A stretch of DNA of 64,000 nt from Dirofilaria immitis (GCA_024305405.1 JAKNDB010000109.1:3968001-4032000); one strand, 5' to 3'; shown: positions 40,187-55,291, counted from the first letter of the stretch. Notes: generated by a model not told the origin, from the letters alone. A program made the numbers and translations.

Positions 40187-40201
40187 GCCCCTAGCCGGGG
40201 C
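40187..40201. repeat. Short GC-rich inverted repeat just upstream of the gon-1 ATG
   Basis: GCCCC TAGCC GGGGC forms a 5-bp stem with a 5-base loop, four bases upstream of the proposed gon-1 start. It stands out in A+T-rich DNA and would fold in the 5' untranslated region of the mRNA. Any effect on translation is speculative. Confidence 0.5.
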
Positions 40202-40465
40202 CTAAAGCAAACTCGTCCTCGTCCCTTCAGGGCCTTAGCTTTTCGAGAATAGCTTCAAGCAAATAATCCTAAAACCGCTACACCGTTCTATTCCGCATTT
40301 CTAACAAATACTATACCACTACCGTCGATCACCGGTATTCCTTTACGTTCCTAAAAAATGTATATATTTTATTTTTGCAAAAATATATTCTTCACATGTG
40401 TTAATGACGAACGGATAAATTAATAGTTTTTCAAGCATTCCATAGTCCTCCAAAGGGATAAGCTT

Positions 40466-40517
40466 CGTTCTTCCACATGCATATCAATATATTTATTAAT
40501 ATGCATGTGGAAGAGCG
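40466..40517. repeat. Strong inverted repeat / hairpin upstream of gon-1
   Basis: Arms 40470-40484 (CTTCCACATGCATAT) and 40499-40513 (ATATGCATGTGGAAG) are perfectly complementary over 15 bp around a 14-base A+T-rich loop. Pairing extends outward to 40466/40517 with one G-T mismatch. It lies about 290 bases upstream of the gon-1 start. It could be a cruciform, a small transposon remnant or a small-RNA hairpin. Confidence 0.85.
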
Positions 40518-43500
40518 GATATAGACAAAAGCAATATTTTATTGTATACAGCAGGAAATATTGTATTGCTATTCCAAATGAAAATCAATAAATAGATAGG
40601 GATAATTGAACCGATGAAAATTTGAAGCGCAATGGATGACCTCTTGATGATCCGCTGAATAACTTGGTCACGGCCGCTGTACGCATAAGTATAAACATTA
40701 CTATGCCATTACGTTTATATTTATACTACTCAATCCTATTCAGCTCTCACATTCTTCTTCAGTTCTTTTATCTTATTCCATTTCAACTTCGACCTCGATA
40801 CTAATTTACCATTTTATCATTATGCGATAAAAGAGATACTGAGAGCTGTCTGGTGATATTGTCGGACCATAAGAAACTAATTACGATAAACCAAGCACCA
40901 TACAATTATTCCCATCAAACGGTATTGCTATTGAATAGGCAATTCAAATGAACCGATATACGAATAACCCAAGCGAAATTTAGAAAACAGTAACCTCACG
41001 TCCAATGACAATCCTATCCTTTGACCCACTTTGATCTCTATTTCAACTAAATCGGGCTTTGTATTTGCAGAAAAATCCTTTCCAAGGAAAGAGCAACAGC
41101 AATATTCTCCCACTGCATATTGAATGTGATAATTCGTACAAATTCAGTGCAATCAAAGAAATCTACCGCAAAAATTCTTAACTCTATATATTCTGATTTG
41201 ATATATTTTTATTTTTCCAATATTTTTCCGATATAGTTATTTTCTTTAAATCATAATCATTCTGAATACTTAAAATATCCGTAATATTTGTATATAATTT
41301 TGATCTTGTATAGACTATTCGGTCCTGCGCGATCGCATTCTGATGTTTGATGCGTGCAATCATAAATTAGTACTTTTGAAATGGATAAAACAATTCGCTA
41401 TCTACAAGCATACGGATTTCAAATATATTACACGAAATAATAGACAGACAGCCACTAAATTTTGTGAATAATTTTTTCTTTCTAGGAAAGAGAAAAGATA
41501 GTATTAAAAAAATCAAAATAGGAAATGAATAAAAACTTATGTATAATTTGTATATTTACGCTGAATAGAAACAATTTCTACAATATCTATCTTGCTTCCA
41601 GATAAAGTTGTCGTGCTAGTTGGTCAGTCAATCATCTATTTATGAAGAAGCGAAATAAGAAAGTATAGCGCTGAATTCTGTCTAATTTACAAAAAGATTA
41701 TACTGGAAATGATTGATGTGGAGTTAAATGAAGAACGAAAAGTGGCTTAAGAGGTATAACACAAATAGTGAACCATTTACGCAGTAAAACAAATAGATAA
41801 ACATTCGGAATGACTTTGGAGAAGGCAATGAAATGGAATGAAAATTTTATAGCAAGCAAAGATATATAATTGAAGTAACTTAGATTTTCTGGCACCACTA
41901 CTATATAAGTACAAATCAACTATTAAAGATAAACAAATCCTCATCCTCAATGCATCCAGTTCATTTCTCAAAATATTCATAACTTTTTCGTTTTTCAAAA
42001 CAGGTGCACATCGAAATACTATAATCCATTAAAATTTGATGAACTTATTTCAGAGAATGCCAAAAGATAAGTTAAGTTATTTTGATCATTCTGATATGCA
42101 AATCATGTTGAAATTACCAATTCAGATCAAATATTTGGTATATTTGATCTATCCTCACATCTTTCACTATAATTTGATGATCGGAATTTTTAGTGATTTG
42201 ATCAGAGTTCTCAAACAAATTTCTAAATATAATTAACGTAACACAAAAGTTCTGATATTTGGAAGCACTAATTCTTTCTAGGCTAGATGATATATTGATG
42301 CTTCAGTAAGTGGCCCTTAAATAAATAATCAGCTACATATTTGGTGAGTTTTTCAGCTTAAATAGTTCCATTCTGTTGTAGATGATTTAGGGATTATCTA
42401 AATGAATACAGTCCTCATTAAAAATGATTCTTCTGATTGAATAAAATTTACTATTAGAAGTTGCGTTGCATAGAAAAGATTACCTATACTATTTAACATC
42501 TCACAAAAAAAAATTACATTAATATTTTTCAAAATAATTAAAATATCCTAATCAAATAGCATGTATTTTTCTTTTCGTGTGCTTCCTTTCTGACAAATAA
42601 ATAAACCTTCCCAGAAATTAAACCAATGAAGTTTATAAGTTTTGAATAAAGCAGTAATTATGATGAAAGTTGCCAAGGTTTAGTCAATGCTCGGATATTC
42701 GCAAAGTTTTTTCAAACTGCCGCATCTTTCTCCATCACTTTGATTAACTGGGATAAGTTAATAAAATAGTATGATATAGCAGAATAGTTTTTGAAATATG
42801 CTTTTTAAAATGGTATACATTTTAAAGATATGATGTTTAACTGAAGAAAAATCTACTGGGACTCATTCATCAACATAGTTTGTTTTACATCTATATCTTT
42901 TTTGCCAACTACTCTATCTTTTCTATGATAATATATTTTTTTAACTAGTCCATTTTATAAGACAACGTACTGAGTTTGTCATCATATAAGCTTATTGCTT
43001 AAGGTTATGCTTTTATGACAACAGCAAATAACTAGAAAAATATTATCATTTATTGTATCTTTTCATTCCTATCTGCGTTTCAATGAACTGCTACACAAGA
43101 ATGACTGCTACAAAGATAAACTAATTTGGAAACATGCAAAACAAAAAGAATTATGCATGGATGCTTTGATTCTTTGTGGGGACCTAAATGAACATGTTAT
43201 GAATAATCTTCAATATCTCTGAATTTGCTATTATTAGAGTTATTGCTTTACTTTCAATGAATTAAATCCGCTCATTAAAATCACTGAATAGATATGTTGC
43301 CGAACCAAGTTCAATATTCTTCTGGATCAAATACTATCATATTTATTTCTTCGTTCACCATTGATTCCAGACATGCTTCTAAGGCAAACGAATTAAAAAG
43401 GCAAAGAAAAAGGACAATATGTGCATCAGATAGAATATTTTGAAATAAAATAAATCAGTTACATATCTCATCTGAACTACATTGTCTTTCACATAGTTAT

Positions 43501-44561
43501 CCGTTCTTCCAATATCGTAAGCCCTGTCATTTAATTTGCGTAATGAGAATGGAAAAAAGAGGCATATGTTGCCATTTTTGATGTTTTTATTCATTTATTT
43601 TAATTCATTCTATTTTTGACAATATCAAATCTTATAAATCAGACTTATGCTAATAGAATTTCTTAAAATTAAGGAAAATTCAAATATGAGATGAAACTAA
43701 TGAAAGCACCAGAAAAGAACGCAAATTTACGAGAAATTACTAAATTTGTTTATTTACCATCATTATCGATTAGAATGATATAATTCACAATTATTTATAT
43801 TTTCTTGCATTTTATGTATTTCAAGCAGCTGAACGAGGGATTTCTTTATATCACAACAACTGATAAAATATTTATTTGCTCAGCATATCAAGTAAAATTT
43901 TTACAAAAACTTCTTATCAAAAGTTTGCAAACCCACAGCATCAATAGGATAGATCTAAACTTGGAATTTCAAAATTTGATATATATATCATAAATTATAT
44001 ACTTATATATATGAGCATATACATATATATATATAATATTTACAGTCCGATACACTTTCATAACCCCATTAACGGACTTGTCCTCTAACATAAGTCGTTT
44101 ATTTTCGCAGAATAATGCAACATTTAAATTGAAGAAGTAAGAAGAATAAAAGGAAAAAGTTTTTAGCGACAATTTCTTTTAGTAATTAATATTTGTATAT
44201 GAAAATCGTACCTAATAATTACAGTTGATTTAAAACTGACTCTGAAAAAGATAAACAATTTATGACAAACGACAAATTATGATAAACAACATAATTATTT
44301 ATTACCTTTGCGGATAACGCCCAAATTTATCTTGATTATAATTAAATCGAATTTCAGATGACATCTTTCCAATTTTCATTCTCACAATTGCAAAATGAAA
44401 GTAGGGTTTAACTATTTAAATTTAATTTCCGCATCAATTTTTAACACATATAGGACATTTAATAATGCTATAGTTGAGTTCATAATAGGAAATGATCAGT
44501 TCATAAATACATCTTGAAGGAACATGTTTGTCATGCTATGATTTGATGGTATTTCTCGATC

Positions 44562-44629
44562 AGGACATCATTAGTGATAGAAAATTTTAATGATAGGGTT
44601 GGACACCATTAATGATAGAAAATTTTTAT
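44562..44629. repeat. Imperfect direct repeat
   Basis: Two copies of a motif like GACATCATTAGTGATAGAAA followed by ATTTT; the second has two substitutions (ACC for ATC, AAT for AGT). They are spaced about 41 bases apart. Confidence 0.7.
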
Positions 44630-47435
44630 ATTAAAATATTTATTCTTATTTGCAGAATAACTACGTACACAATGTCTCTTATATTTTGAAATATTTTTTT
44701 ATATTTTTCAGTAATTGACAACTAATTTATGAAGTTAGAATTCCCGATTGCAACATAAATGACTTCAATTTTTGGTAATCTTATGTTAATTAAATCGATT
44801 GGCTCGGATGATAAGTTGGAATCAAAAATGTCAAGAAGATTTACCTCTCATATATTTGAAGATGTATTACCCATAGAAATTCAATGTAAACTATCAGCTG
44901 GTATGATATTAGGCTATGGTCTCATTGATAGTAATGCAGTGTTGAGGATGCTTAAACTCAATCCATATTTCAATGCACAATATACGTATTTCTTTGCTTT
45001 TTGCACTTAAAACAACAAGCAAGACATCCAGCAGAAGAGCTGTCATTGGGAAAAAATGAAATTCAAATAAGTTAGCTACTTTAAATCAATCAGAAGTAAA
45101 TATTAGACAAGATTATCTCCAGTACTGCATTTACCGTATTTTATTAAAAAATCGGTAACTCTTTAATTGTTACTGTAAAAATACTACTCTAATTTTAACG
45201 AGAAGTAATGCAATTTCTCAACCGGCATAACAATTTTGTTCGAGAAAAAAAGATCTAGCTATATCGATTTCAAAGTGATAATCATTTCAGTTTTTTTTTT
45301 TTGACAGAGCAAAAGTGCTGATAAAGAGACGTGCATTGCAATAAAGATAAGATTTGGTAAAATCTTTACTATCAAAAAAATGAGAAAAAAACCATATTAT
45401 TGTATTTCTTTACTTCCTTATTTATTTTCCATTTACGAGGAAATGGCTGAATTTCAAATGTCAAAGCCCAATACTTCCTCGAATTGCAATTGGATTCATG
45501 ACTATAAATACCACTGGTCAATATTTTTCGACCGAAATAAGACATTAGCGTTTATTGCTTCCAATTATTAAACATGATAAGTCTTTGATTTAATTCGATC
45601 ATTTCATTTTTTATCGCCAGAGATGTAACTCAAAATTTATTCCTATTATTCAGTGGGAACTGAATTAGTCTAGGCTCAGTTTAGCATAGAAAAGAAAGCA
45701 AAACGAATTAACTGAATTAATGGTATTAATTATATAATTTAGGAAAATGCGTGAAAAAGAAATTTATATCGGAATTAGTCACTATTTTCATTAGTGTTTT
45801 ACAAATTTATGAAAAGATAAAAATCTATCAAATTGTATTCTGGTCTCATGTATTTTTCTGCGATATTTTGAGACAAAATTATTAAGTTACAAATTAATTG
45901 GAAAAACTAAATAGGATTTAAATGAATATTCCAATCAAAAATAAAGAAAAAGAGAAGATAAAATAAAATAAATGAATAACTGAAGTTTTAAAACTATGGA
46001 AAAAAATTTGCTTGTTAAGAATTTTGAAATGCTTAGCAATAAAAATTCGTTAAATAGAAAATAACAACAACAGAAGCTAAGGTAACTGAGAGAGAAAAAA
46101 TTAAGACGTTTCTTTAAACATATTTTTAAAATCAAATAAAATTTGAAATTTCATATTATATTCTCTTAAAGTACATGAACGATAATTATTAATAAAATAA
46201 AAAGAAAGCTTGGATGTGATAAATCTTCTTGACTTATAGTTATAGTTCGTTTATCGATTTATATATTTATGAAAATTCAATCAATTTAATTTAATTCTTT
46301 TTATTACAACAAAATTCAAGCTTGAAATTCATCAGCCATGATCAATTCTTAAAAATGGAAAATGTGCTTAGGATATTTATAATTCTTATAAATTAATAAA
46401 CAATCACAAAAAAAAAAATTGCAGAACATTTATAAATAATTGTTTTTAGTAACAGCGATAAATGAAAAAGAGGAAAGAAAAATAAAACTGATAGTGCAAC
46501 AAATAATGTAGTAATAATGAATGATGGATAAGAAATATTGATATGTATACATTACACTGCATTTAAGCCAATATTTCATGTTCTAAACTATTAATTAATC
46601 TGTAAAAATTAGCAATTTAATCATTAATTTGATGAATTGCCTTTTCCTCATGATAATTGAACTATTTGGTGAATAAATTTTAATTGCTGTTGTAAGTAAA
46701 GCAGAGAAGAAATAATTTCCAAAGTTAATTTAAATTTTCAAGTTACATATTCTTATGACATAGGCTTCAAAAATAGCACCTGTCGAGGCATTTCGTAAAA
46801 AATCGTAAAGTCGTGCAAACAACAATTTTTTCGTTTTTTTTTTTTTTTTTGCTTCAAATAATGGGAGGAAATAGAGAAACATATCATTTTCTTTCTTTTT
46901 TTTTTTTAAACTCTAATATAGCTGATGATAAAGAAAGTTGAATGATTGGATACAGTAAGATAGAAACGGAATATGAGATTGAAGAGAAGCAAGTCAAGCA
47001 TACTTTCATTAAGTTAAAAAAAAAAAAAAGCACCAAATATGAATGGAGCAATTTAAAAAATGAGACAAATGGAAGCAGTTTGGAAGGAACATTTGTTAGA
47101 AATACTTTATATCAAGGAAAGCCTATGTCCCATGTTGCATTTCGGCATAGATGAAAAGATGAGAAGTAAAGGGAAAGGAAAGAATGAACAGGGGGACAAG
47201 AGATGTCATATTATATCGGCAAAGCAGTCTTAATTCAGTCTAATCCTGCTGCTTCTTTTCTAGCTTTATTCCATTCATCTAGAAGCTTCTGTGCTTTCAC
47301 TTTTCACATCACTCATTTCACTACAATAAAATTGAGGAAAAAAAAATGAAATCGGCGGCGACTTGACGCCAGTAAAGGGAAACGCATCCTGTGCTTAACG
47401 CTTCTCGTTACTGCTCGTTGTACATATGTATGCAT

Positions 47436-47560
47436 AAGTATGTAGATATATAAATATATATATAGATATGTATGTTATGTATGTGTGTATGTGTGTACAT
47501 GTGTGTGTGTGTGTATGTGTGTATGTGTGTATGTGTGTATGTTTGTTTGTATGTATATAC
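47436..47560. repeat. Compound TA / TG / TATG microsatellite
   Basis: A run of TA units passes into TATG and TG units with interruptions. Open frames across it on both strands (Thr-His- or Cys-Val-rich) are artefacts of the repeat. Confidence 0.9.
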
Positions 47561-50500
47561 GTGAATGTCAGTATCCATCTCCGTAAAGTTAAATTGTCTG
47601 TCTGTAAATGTTTGTGCAAAAGTTTTGGTCAGGCCAGACCAGCAAATTGCTTGCAACTGCTAATCGATGTTAATTGCATAAGGTGAGATAACATAATTCC
47701 CCGAGAGCATAAGGAGCGGTAAGGTATAGAATAATGAAGATGGTCATTGATATCAGTAACGTAAGATTTAGGATTGTAATTACTATAGTTATTTGTCAAT
47801 GATTTACAGATAAATAAATAATTGAATGACAAAAAAATTAACTTCCAAACAGCAAAATCATCTGACTTTCCAATGATAAGCCATAACTTATCAGTTTTTG
47901 AGAAAGTTCGGAAAGTAAAATGGTAAGGCTAAAATGATATGGAACAGTGATTACTTATTAGTGAAATGATGATAAGAATTTTTTAATTTCAAGAGGATAT
48001 AAACAAAATTTCAATGTTGCAATCATATCTAGTTATTAGTGGTGAAAATGGAAAATGTTTTTCAGGAATGAAAACAGGTGTAAAATAATTATATGATAAC
48101 CAAAGCAATAGAATAAAGAAAATTAAGAAAAATGTTCGTGGCGACAAGTTTTGCTATCAGAAAAGCAGTACGTTCTAAAATATCCGAAGAAATGAATTAT
48201 AGTCTTCAGAATTTTTTTACAGTTATTAAATATCCTGCAATGAAATTATCTATAAACAATGATTATTACAGCTATGAAGTGCAATATTGGAGAATATGGT
48301 AGATAGAATTTGTAAAATTTTATTGCTCAAATTTAATACTATTGAACAAGAACGTGAATGATAAAGAGGAAAGCTTATGTTAACATTCATCAAATTATTC
48401 TATTTAATACAACATTGAATTGTCCAACAACTTCTGATCGTTTTTTTAAAAAAAAACAAAAAAAAGAAAGAAAAAGCTATTTTATTTTGTAATTCGTGTT
48501 CAGTTGAATTTTTCGTAAATGAATGAGTGGAACACATTTAAATCAACTCAATGTTTCGCCCGAAAGAAAAAGATTGGTGGCTAACAAAAATATAGCAGGC
48601 GGTGAAATTTACAACCGTCAAGAAATATGTTTTGTTTTAACAGTTGTATTTTTATAACGACTACATTCTTCTTTCCTTTCGTCCACCTAAAAGAGGCGCC
48701 TCAATGCCGCTTCCTACAATTTTCATTTAATGATAATGTAAATCATACATATCTTAAATGTGATTTCACTTCCTAAACAAGGACATCACGGAAAAGGTGG
48801 AAACAGATGATATAAAAACAAACACGCCAGAGAAAGGAATCGTAAACTTACAAACTACTATTTATTACCCACAACTATTTATTTTTTTCTGAACTCTGCT
48901 ACACTTCATTCTAACTAGATCTTTTCCATCTTTATTTCAGAGCATCTCTCTGCATTACCTTTATACTTTCAAAACGTTCGAATTTTCTGTTACATAATGC
49001 TTATAATTTATATATGGTTTTTTTTTCTAAGATTCGAGCAAACAAATAATATAAGGAAAAATGTCTATATTTGTTTTGGATATCATTTATTACATCACCG
49101 TATACTACGTTGCGTACACTTCACACATTATGACATAAAAATTCAAAAATCATTTTTGACAACCTATTTGACTTGTATATCATCTCTCCTTATCATAATA
49201 TAAATGAAAATACAGAACTTTCATGAAACTTTTTTACAGCTTCTGTAACCAAATTCTAATAAATTTTAAAATTTGATAGCAACTGAAATTTGATGTACTT
49301 CAGTGAACTCATTATTACAGCGTAACAAGTATGTTTGCTCATTTTAAAATGAATGAAAGGAAAAAGGAAACAATAACATAGAACGCAAGTGCAGAGCAAA
49401 CGACTTTTTTTTGTCGTGCGAACAAAATTCAGGATGTAATCCGGATGTGTATGGGCTTGTAAACTCATTTGATAATAAGTCAGCAGATGTGATAATATTG
49501 AATAAGAAGAAAATGTTACCATATATTTTTGAAACCTTACTTTCAGATCAGAACACTCATGGATCCTCACAATGTAGCACAAAAATTTGCTGATCTATGG
49601 AAGTGTAAATATTCTTTCGTTGCAAGTAAACGCTCAAACAATCAACAAAAAAGCTCAAACGTTAACAAAGCTTGTTTTTATTAATTATAGAGATGGAATT
49701 GCAAATAACACCATAATGACAAAGCAGACATCAACATCGAATGGTACGTTTATTTGACCAAGAATTTGTATAAAAGGAGAGTTTTCGAATTCAAATTTTT
49801 CTGAAAACTCTTAATTTCGAGGATAGCCAAAAAATAAATAAATTTAAAATTTGAAAAATTGGGGCCAACTTTCCAAACAATCATCTATTTAATCACTTGC
49901 CAAATTATATAAATGGTACCGCTAAATTTTCTCGAGAGTATATGGATAGTCATGCCTATTAAACTCCATGATGATAATCAACCTTCCTTTCCTGTTTCGT
50001 CCTTTCTTAATAACTGAAAAATAATGTAAATTCAATCTGCTTAAATTATCAAAGGAATGCTTACATCTTATTGCATTAATTTATTAAATTTTGCGCAATT
50101 TCGACTCTATAAAATCTACTTTTTATCGAATTTGAATTGTAAATTTTACACTTTCAAAAACACACAATTAAATTTTTGTTTGCTAATATTTTCATTAAGG
50201 TTAAGAAAAGCGAATTTGCAATCACTGTAAGAGAAAGCGTTGTATTTGCCAAAAATATTTAAATTTAACATGATATTATCAGTTGACTCAATCCGATCAT
50301 TTGCCGTAAAAGTTTTAAGAGCCCATCAATCATGGACAAAATGTTATTTCAGATGCAATAGAGATATGGAGGATGATGCATTTCGAAGCGAGGGTTGCCT
50401 GTACATCCGCTTTCTTCTTGAATATGGTGAATTCAAGCTTCATTTCCTAAAAACTAAACGTTTTAAAAAGACATGCAATTACTGGATAAAAAGCTAGAAA

Positions 50501-53500
50501 TCAAATTGGATATGTTGGGCTAATCTCAGCATTTCTGCATTACAACATTGAACTACATATATACCAAATTCAAGGAATTTATAGGAAAAATTCCATTTTT
50601 TTCCCGAATAAAACTTAATAATCTCATAATATCTTTGAAAATATCTCGAGTCTTCTTTCATAATATGATCTTATAGGACGAAATCGAGATATTTTCTCAA
50701 TTAAATTCTTTCATGGCCAAAAATTTTCCATAGTATTTCTCTTTCCCTAAAAAAATTGCTTTTATTTTCCGATTTTTAATTTCTACAAACTCATACTAAT
50801 CAATGGCAACTGAAATATTTCTCAGTGCACTTCGGAGCCTATAACAGAATTAATTATAGTTAGTTGGGGTAACATTTAATTCTTTTATCAGAGTTGTCTG
50901 TTATTTTAGAAAAAGCGAAACGTTCACTTAAAAAACTTCGGTTTTATATGAAAAATTGAAAACTGAAAAGCAGCATTGTCCGAAAATTTAATGGCACTAG
51001 AGACTCAATTAATCCGACATAGCTCTTCATAGAGGCTGTATCCTAACATTTGTTTCAATCCAACAATGATTCAAAAGGGGAAAAAAAAGGTAACAATCTT
51101 TATGAGTTCAAGCTTGTTCAATTCTTCATCTATCATCGCTTTTTCATCCTTTGGCGACGAAATTGCATGGCTCACTACTGTTTCAATTTTTTAAACATTT
51201 TTGCCGTAATTGATAGAACTTAAAATTTGAAAAATGTGATCTCTCACTTTCATGCAAGCTTTTAAAAGAAAACAGGAAAATTCTTAAAAAAACTTCACTT
51301 TTCTCCTTTTTCTCTTTTTCAAGTAGATTTTTAAAAGATTCAGAGATAACAGGAAGCTGTCTTGTCGAAACATCTTAAGTTCTAAATGAATCAATTAGAA
51401 GTGCGCAATCTTTGTGCTACTCTTTTTTTTTAACGACGTATTTTGCAGGTAAAAGATTTAACTAGTTAACCTGATCGATAATAATTCAAAAATAGCAATT
51501 GGTATGATAATCTCGATAACTGATGAGATCAATTTTATGAAATTGCTTCTAAATTTATTAAAATTTTATGCAAATTTATCGAAAACCAGCTCAAGCAAAT
51601 GATAGTATAAAATTAGTTGGTGAGTTACTGGGAAAGGAAAAATGAAAACTTGAAAAAACGGTAGGGGAAAAAAGCGGTATACTACCATTACTATCAATAT
51701 GATTACAAAATATTTCACTCTTTTGTTCACTTAAACTGATGTTTTTGTTTATCCATTTCCTGCTTTTTTTGCTGCAACTTACTATTGTTTCTTCTGCAAC
51801 TTCTCTTTTAATAATTAATAAAAATTATTAGCTTTATCATTTTCGGCAAATCATACTATGGTCATGCCAATCTTAATGATATGAGAGAAAGTGCAAGAAT
51901 TAATAGGTAAAAGATAAATGATACGATCATTTATGTCTGCCACAGTTTATTGTATGCAATTGTTATCAAACATCGAGTAATAGAAAAATATGCTATTAAT
52001 TTCATTTTTGCACTACTGAAAATATTTAAAACTTAAGCTGTGTATCTTTCATATGTGCAGCTTTTTCAGCCTGTCACATAATTACTATGACATTGCTTAC
52101 TGATTTTTACTATTAAAATTAGCACGAATTTTCAATGTTTGTTTACCTTCGCTATATGAACTGCAATCATCCTCTAGTTTGTCCAAAGCATTGTTACGTA
52201 ATGGATACATTATATACAAATATACATATATCTTTTTTGAAATAAGATATAAGAATGGTTCTTATGCATTTTTGAAATAAAGCTTTAAATTTCATTATTA
52301 ATTATTTGAAATGATAACTTTTTTGTGGCTAAGAATGAAGTTTGTGCTTCTATAAGTTTTATATTTGATTTATCTTACATCTGAAACCATGGTGACCAAT
52401 TCTGATATTATTGAAGAAAAAATCCGAGTTCTTTACTTTACCTATTCTCTCGTTTAATCTTATCCTGAGACTCCGTCGTTTATTGCCTTTTATTTTCTCT
52501 TTGGTTGAGCTCATCAGTTTCATTGGCGAAAAGAAGAACATTTTAATTGAAAATTTTTGGAAAAAGGCAAAAAATAAATCTCAATCTCTCATTTTTCATA
52601 GCAATCTAGCATGCGGAACATAGAAAAGGAGTTCAAGGATAACTGTTTCACAAATCCCGAGCTACACCAAACTTTTCATAGCAACCTATCTACTTTACGT
52701 CGCTAAAAATATCAACGGGTCAGACGAAAAAAACTAAAAATCCAAAACAGTCGAAAATGTTGAAAACAAATTCTACCAAAATTATTATTTTTGAATAAGT
52801 TTTCTGAAGCTAAAATTATGGAGCAAAGAAAGTGAAAAATGCAATTTTTAAACAAAAAATGTGCGACCTAAGTTAAAAACCATTATTTTTTAAAATTTTT
52901 TGAATTACTTTGTTTTCTAACCAATAAAATTAAGATATTTTAGTACTAAAGTAGAACAAAAAAATTAATAACTATCAGCGATGAGGAATATTATCGATGA
53001 TGAATGAAGTGTTCAAAAGAGAAGGTACAGAGGCTTATTTTACTTTAATGTACACTTGAGACATTTCACGCTTCAATACACAGTGATAGATGGAAGATTT
53101 TGTAACTATAGCAATAGGTAAAGCACCTAGTTTACTAAAGAAATAAAAAGCGTACAATTAAAATGATGATTAACCGTGATTGAGTGAATTAAGTGATAGT
53201 AAAGAGATGGGAGTTAAAAGTTAAATGATGCGAAATAATTTTATAAATATATGATAAAAGGACGGAACTACCATTTTATGCCTTTCCTTATTTTGCACTG
53301 AAGCAAATGGATGTGAATATTTTTCACATTAAAAATTGTCAAAATGATGTCACCAAAAAAATTGCTGCTTTGCAAGAAAAATTGAAACGATGATTTGATT
53401 AGAAACACTGATAGCTGTCTGTTGCTTTATGCCTTTCCATGAGCTACTACATCCTACTATTCTGCCTTTGCTTTACATTTCCTCCATCCCTTATTGCAAC

Positions 53501-53573
53501 AACTTTGTGGTTACACTTAATTTCTTGTCTGTTTAAATATTGATAAGTGATGATTGTAATACTTTCTACATAC

Positions 53574-53578
<5 letters not shown>

Positions 53579-53604
<26 letters not shown>
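53579..53604. repeat. (AT)13 microsatellite
   Basis: Uninterrupted AT dinucleotides, 26 bases. Confidence 0.95.
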
Positions 53605-55132
53605 CATCTCAAACCAGGAACTTCTAGGATACTCGTTTCTTCCCTCAATAAAAATAATTTAATTCAAAATTGGAATTAACGATAAAACGAAACAGTAATT
53701 AAACGCTAAATCAATTATCATATTATGCATATAGTAGATGTATATACTTTCCAAATCTATAATATATATACATGGAATCTGTAATACAAATATATTAAAT
53801 GAATGACGATGATGAAGAATAAAGAAACTGATCCTGCCTCGAAGATGGCAAATGAAAAAATTTGCGTAAATCTTTAATGACTATAAAAGACTGCGTTGAT
53901 AATAAGATAGCTATTATGAGGAAAGTTTACCAAACATCAATAATTCCAAAAACGATATATTTAAATTTACTGCTTTATAGCATTTTGCCGATTTGTTTTG
54001 TCCAATTAAATTACATTCAGCAATGCTTATCAGTCAAACTATCCCTTAGAATTATGGCATAAAAACAAATGTGTTCACAGAACAAGCATTTCGAATGAGA
54101 CGAATTACTTCGATAAACATTTCGTAGCAGAATATATATCATTGATTATGACGTCTCAGAAAAAAATTATAGTTTAATTCTTAAGCCATTTCGACTTTTT
54201 CCAAAAAATTCAACCTTGTCACTCTCCATTATTTTACTCTCTTCTTACACTTTGTATCCACCAGTATCAATGTTTTCCTCTTTTTTTTTCATATGGTGAT
54301 TTCATTCGAAATTTTATTTCAATCTAAGAAAAATTTCACTCTATATTTGGGCAAATTCAGTTTACGGAATCAGATATGAATAAAGAAATTTTCGATTTCT
54401 ACTTTTCATCCAGTGAATGAATTCACCAATAGCATGAGGGAAAAAACCACTTGAAAAATTCAGTGATATTAATACTGTTGCATATAAAAATTGGTAATAA
54501 AAATCATTTTATAAAATTCATATTAACAGCGTTTTGAACATTGAACTTCGTAAACTCATCCTATTAATAAAAAGGAAGAATAACTATTTTAACTTAAATA
54601 TCTTTTAAAAGTGCATAATGTGATTGAATTTCTATACATTACATTAAATTTGATAACTATTTAACATTGCTGTGAAAATTTTTTCCATCTGCTTATTGAT
54701 TATTATATATGTATATAAGCATATAAAAGCATTTTTATTTTTAATCTTTTTCACAAATTCATATTCAAACAAAATGTATGATAATTTGTTATTGTGTAAG
54801 AAATATTTTGCTTAGTGATTAAAATTAAAAAAAGAAAAAAGAGGGAAGAAAATTTCAAATTCTGAAAAAATGAAGTTCTATGATATTTTAAAGGTTAAAT
54901 TTGATACATAATTGTTCCACTTCATGTCCTAACAATACATGATATACATCAATCCACACGAATAAAGAGATAAAAGCACATCTGGCAGCAGTACATAATG
55001 GTTTATATAATGGGAAAGATGGACGTGAATTTCACATGGCCAAAGAAAAATGATGGTTACGCTAAAACGTAATTTATATTCAAAAAAGTATTACGGAGAT
55101 AAGCGGTAAGCTTTTTCTGATAGCAGCATTCG

Positions 55133-55240
55133 ATGTATGTATGTATGTATGTATGTATGTATGTATGTATGTATGTATGTATGTATGTATATATATATAT
55201 GTGTGTGTATGTGTGTGTATGTGTGTGTGTATGTGTGTGT

Positions 55241-55291
<51 letters not shown>
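55133..55291. repeat. Compound (ATGT)n-(AT)n-(GT)n microsatellite
   Basis: About 14 perfect ATGT units, then a short AT run, then GT units with scattered AT interruptions ending in a pure GT tract of over 40 bases. The frame 55141-55332 is produced by the repeat and is not a gene. The tract can form Z-DNA and is expected to vary in length. Confidence 0.95.

Noticed and set aside
47395..47686. Overlapping open frames on both strands (Thr-His-rich and Cys-Val-rich)
   Set aside because: They are created by the TG/TATG microsatellite and show no non-repeat protein text.
49256..49582. 108-codon minus-strand frame
   Set aside because: No recognisable family, composition typical of A+T-rich non-coding DNA, no supporting splice or context signals.
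50240..50497. 85-codon plus-strand frame with mixed composition
   Set aside because: Looks somewhat protein-like but has no homology I recognise and no neighbouring exons; left unannotated.
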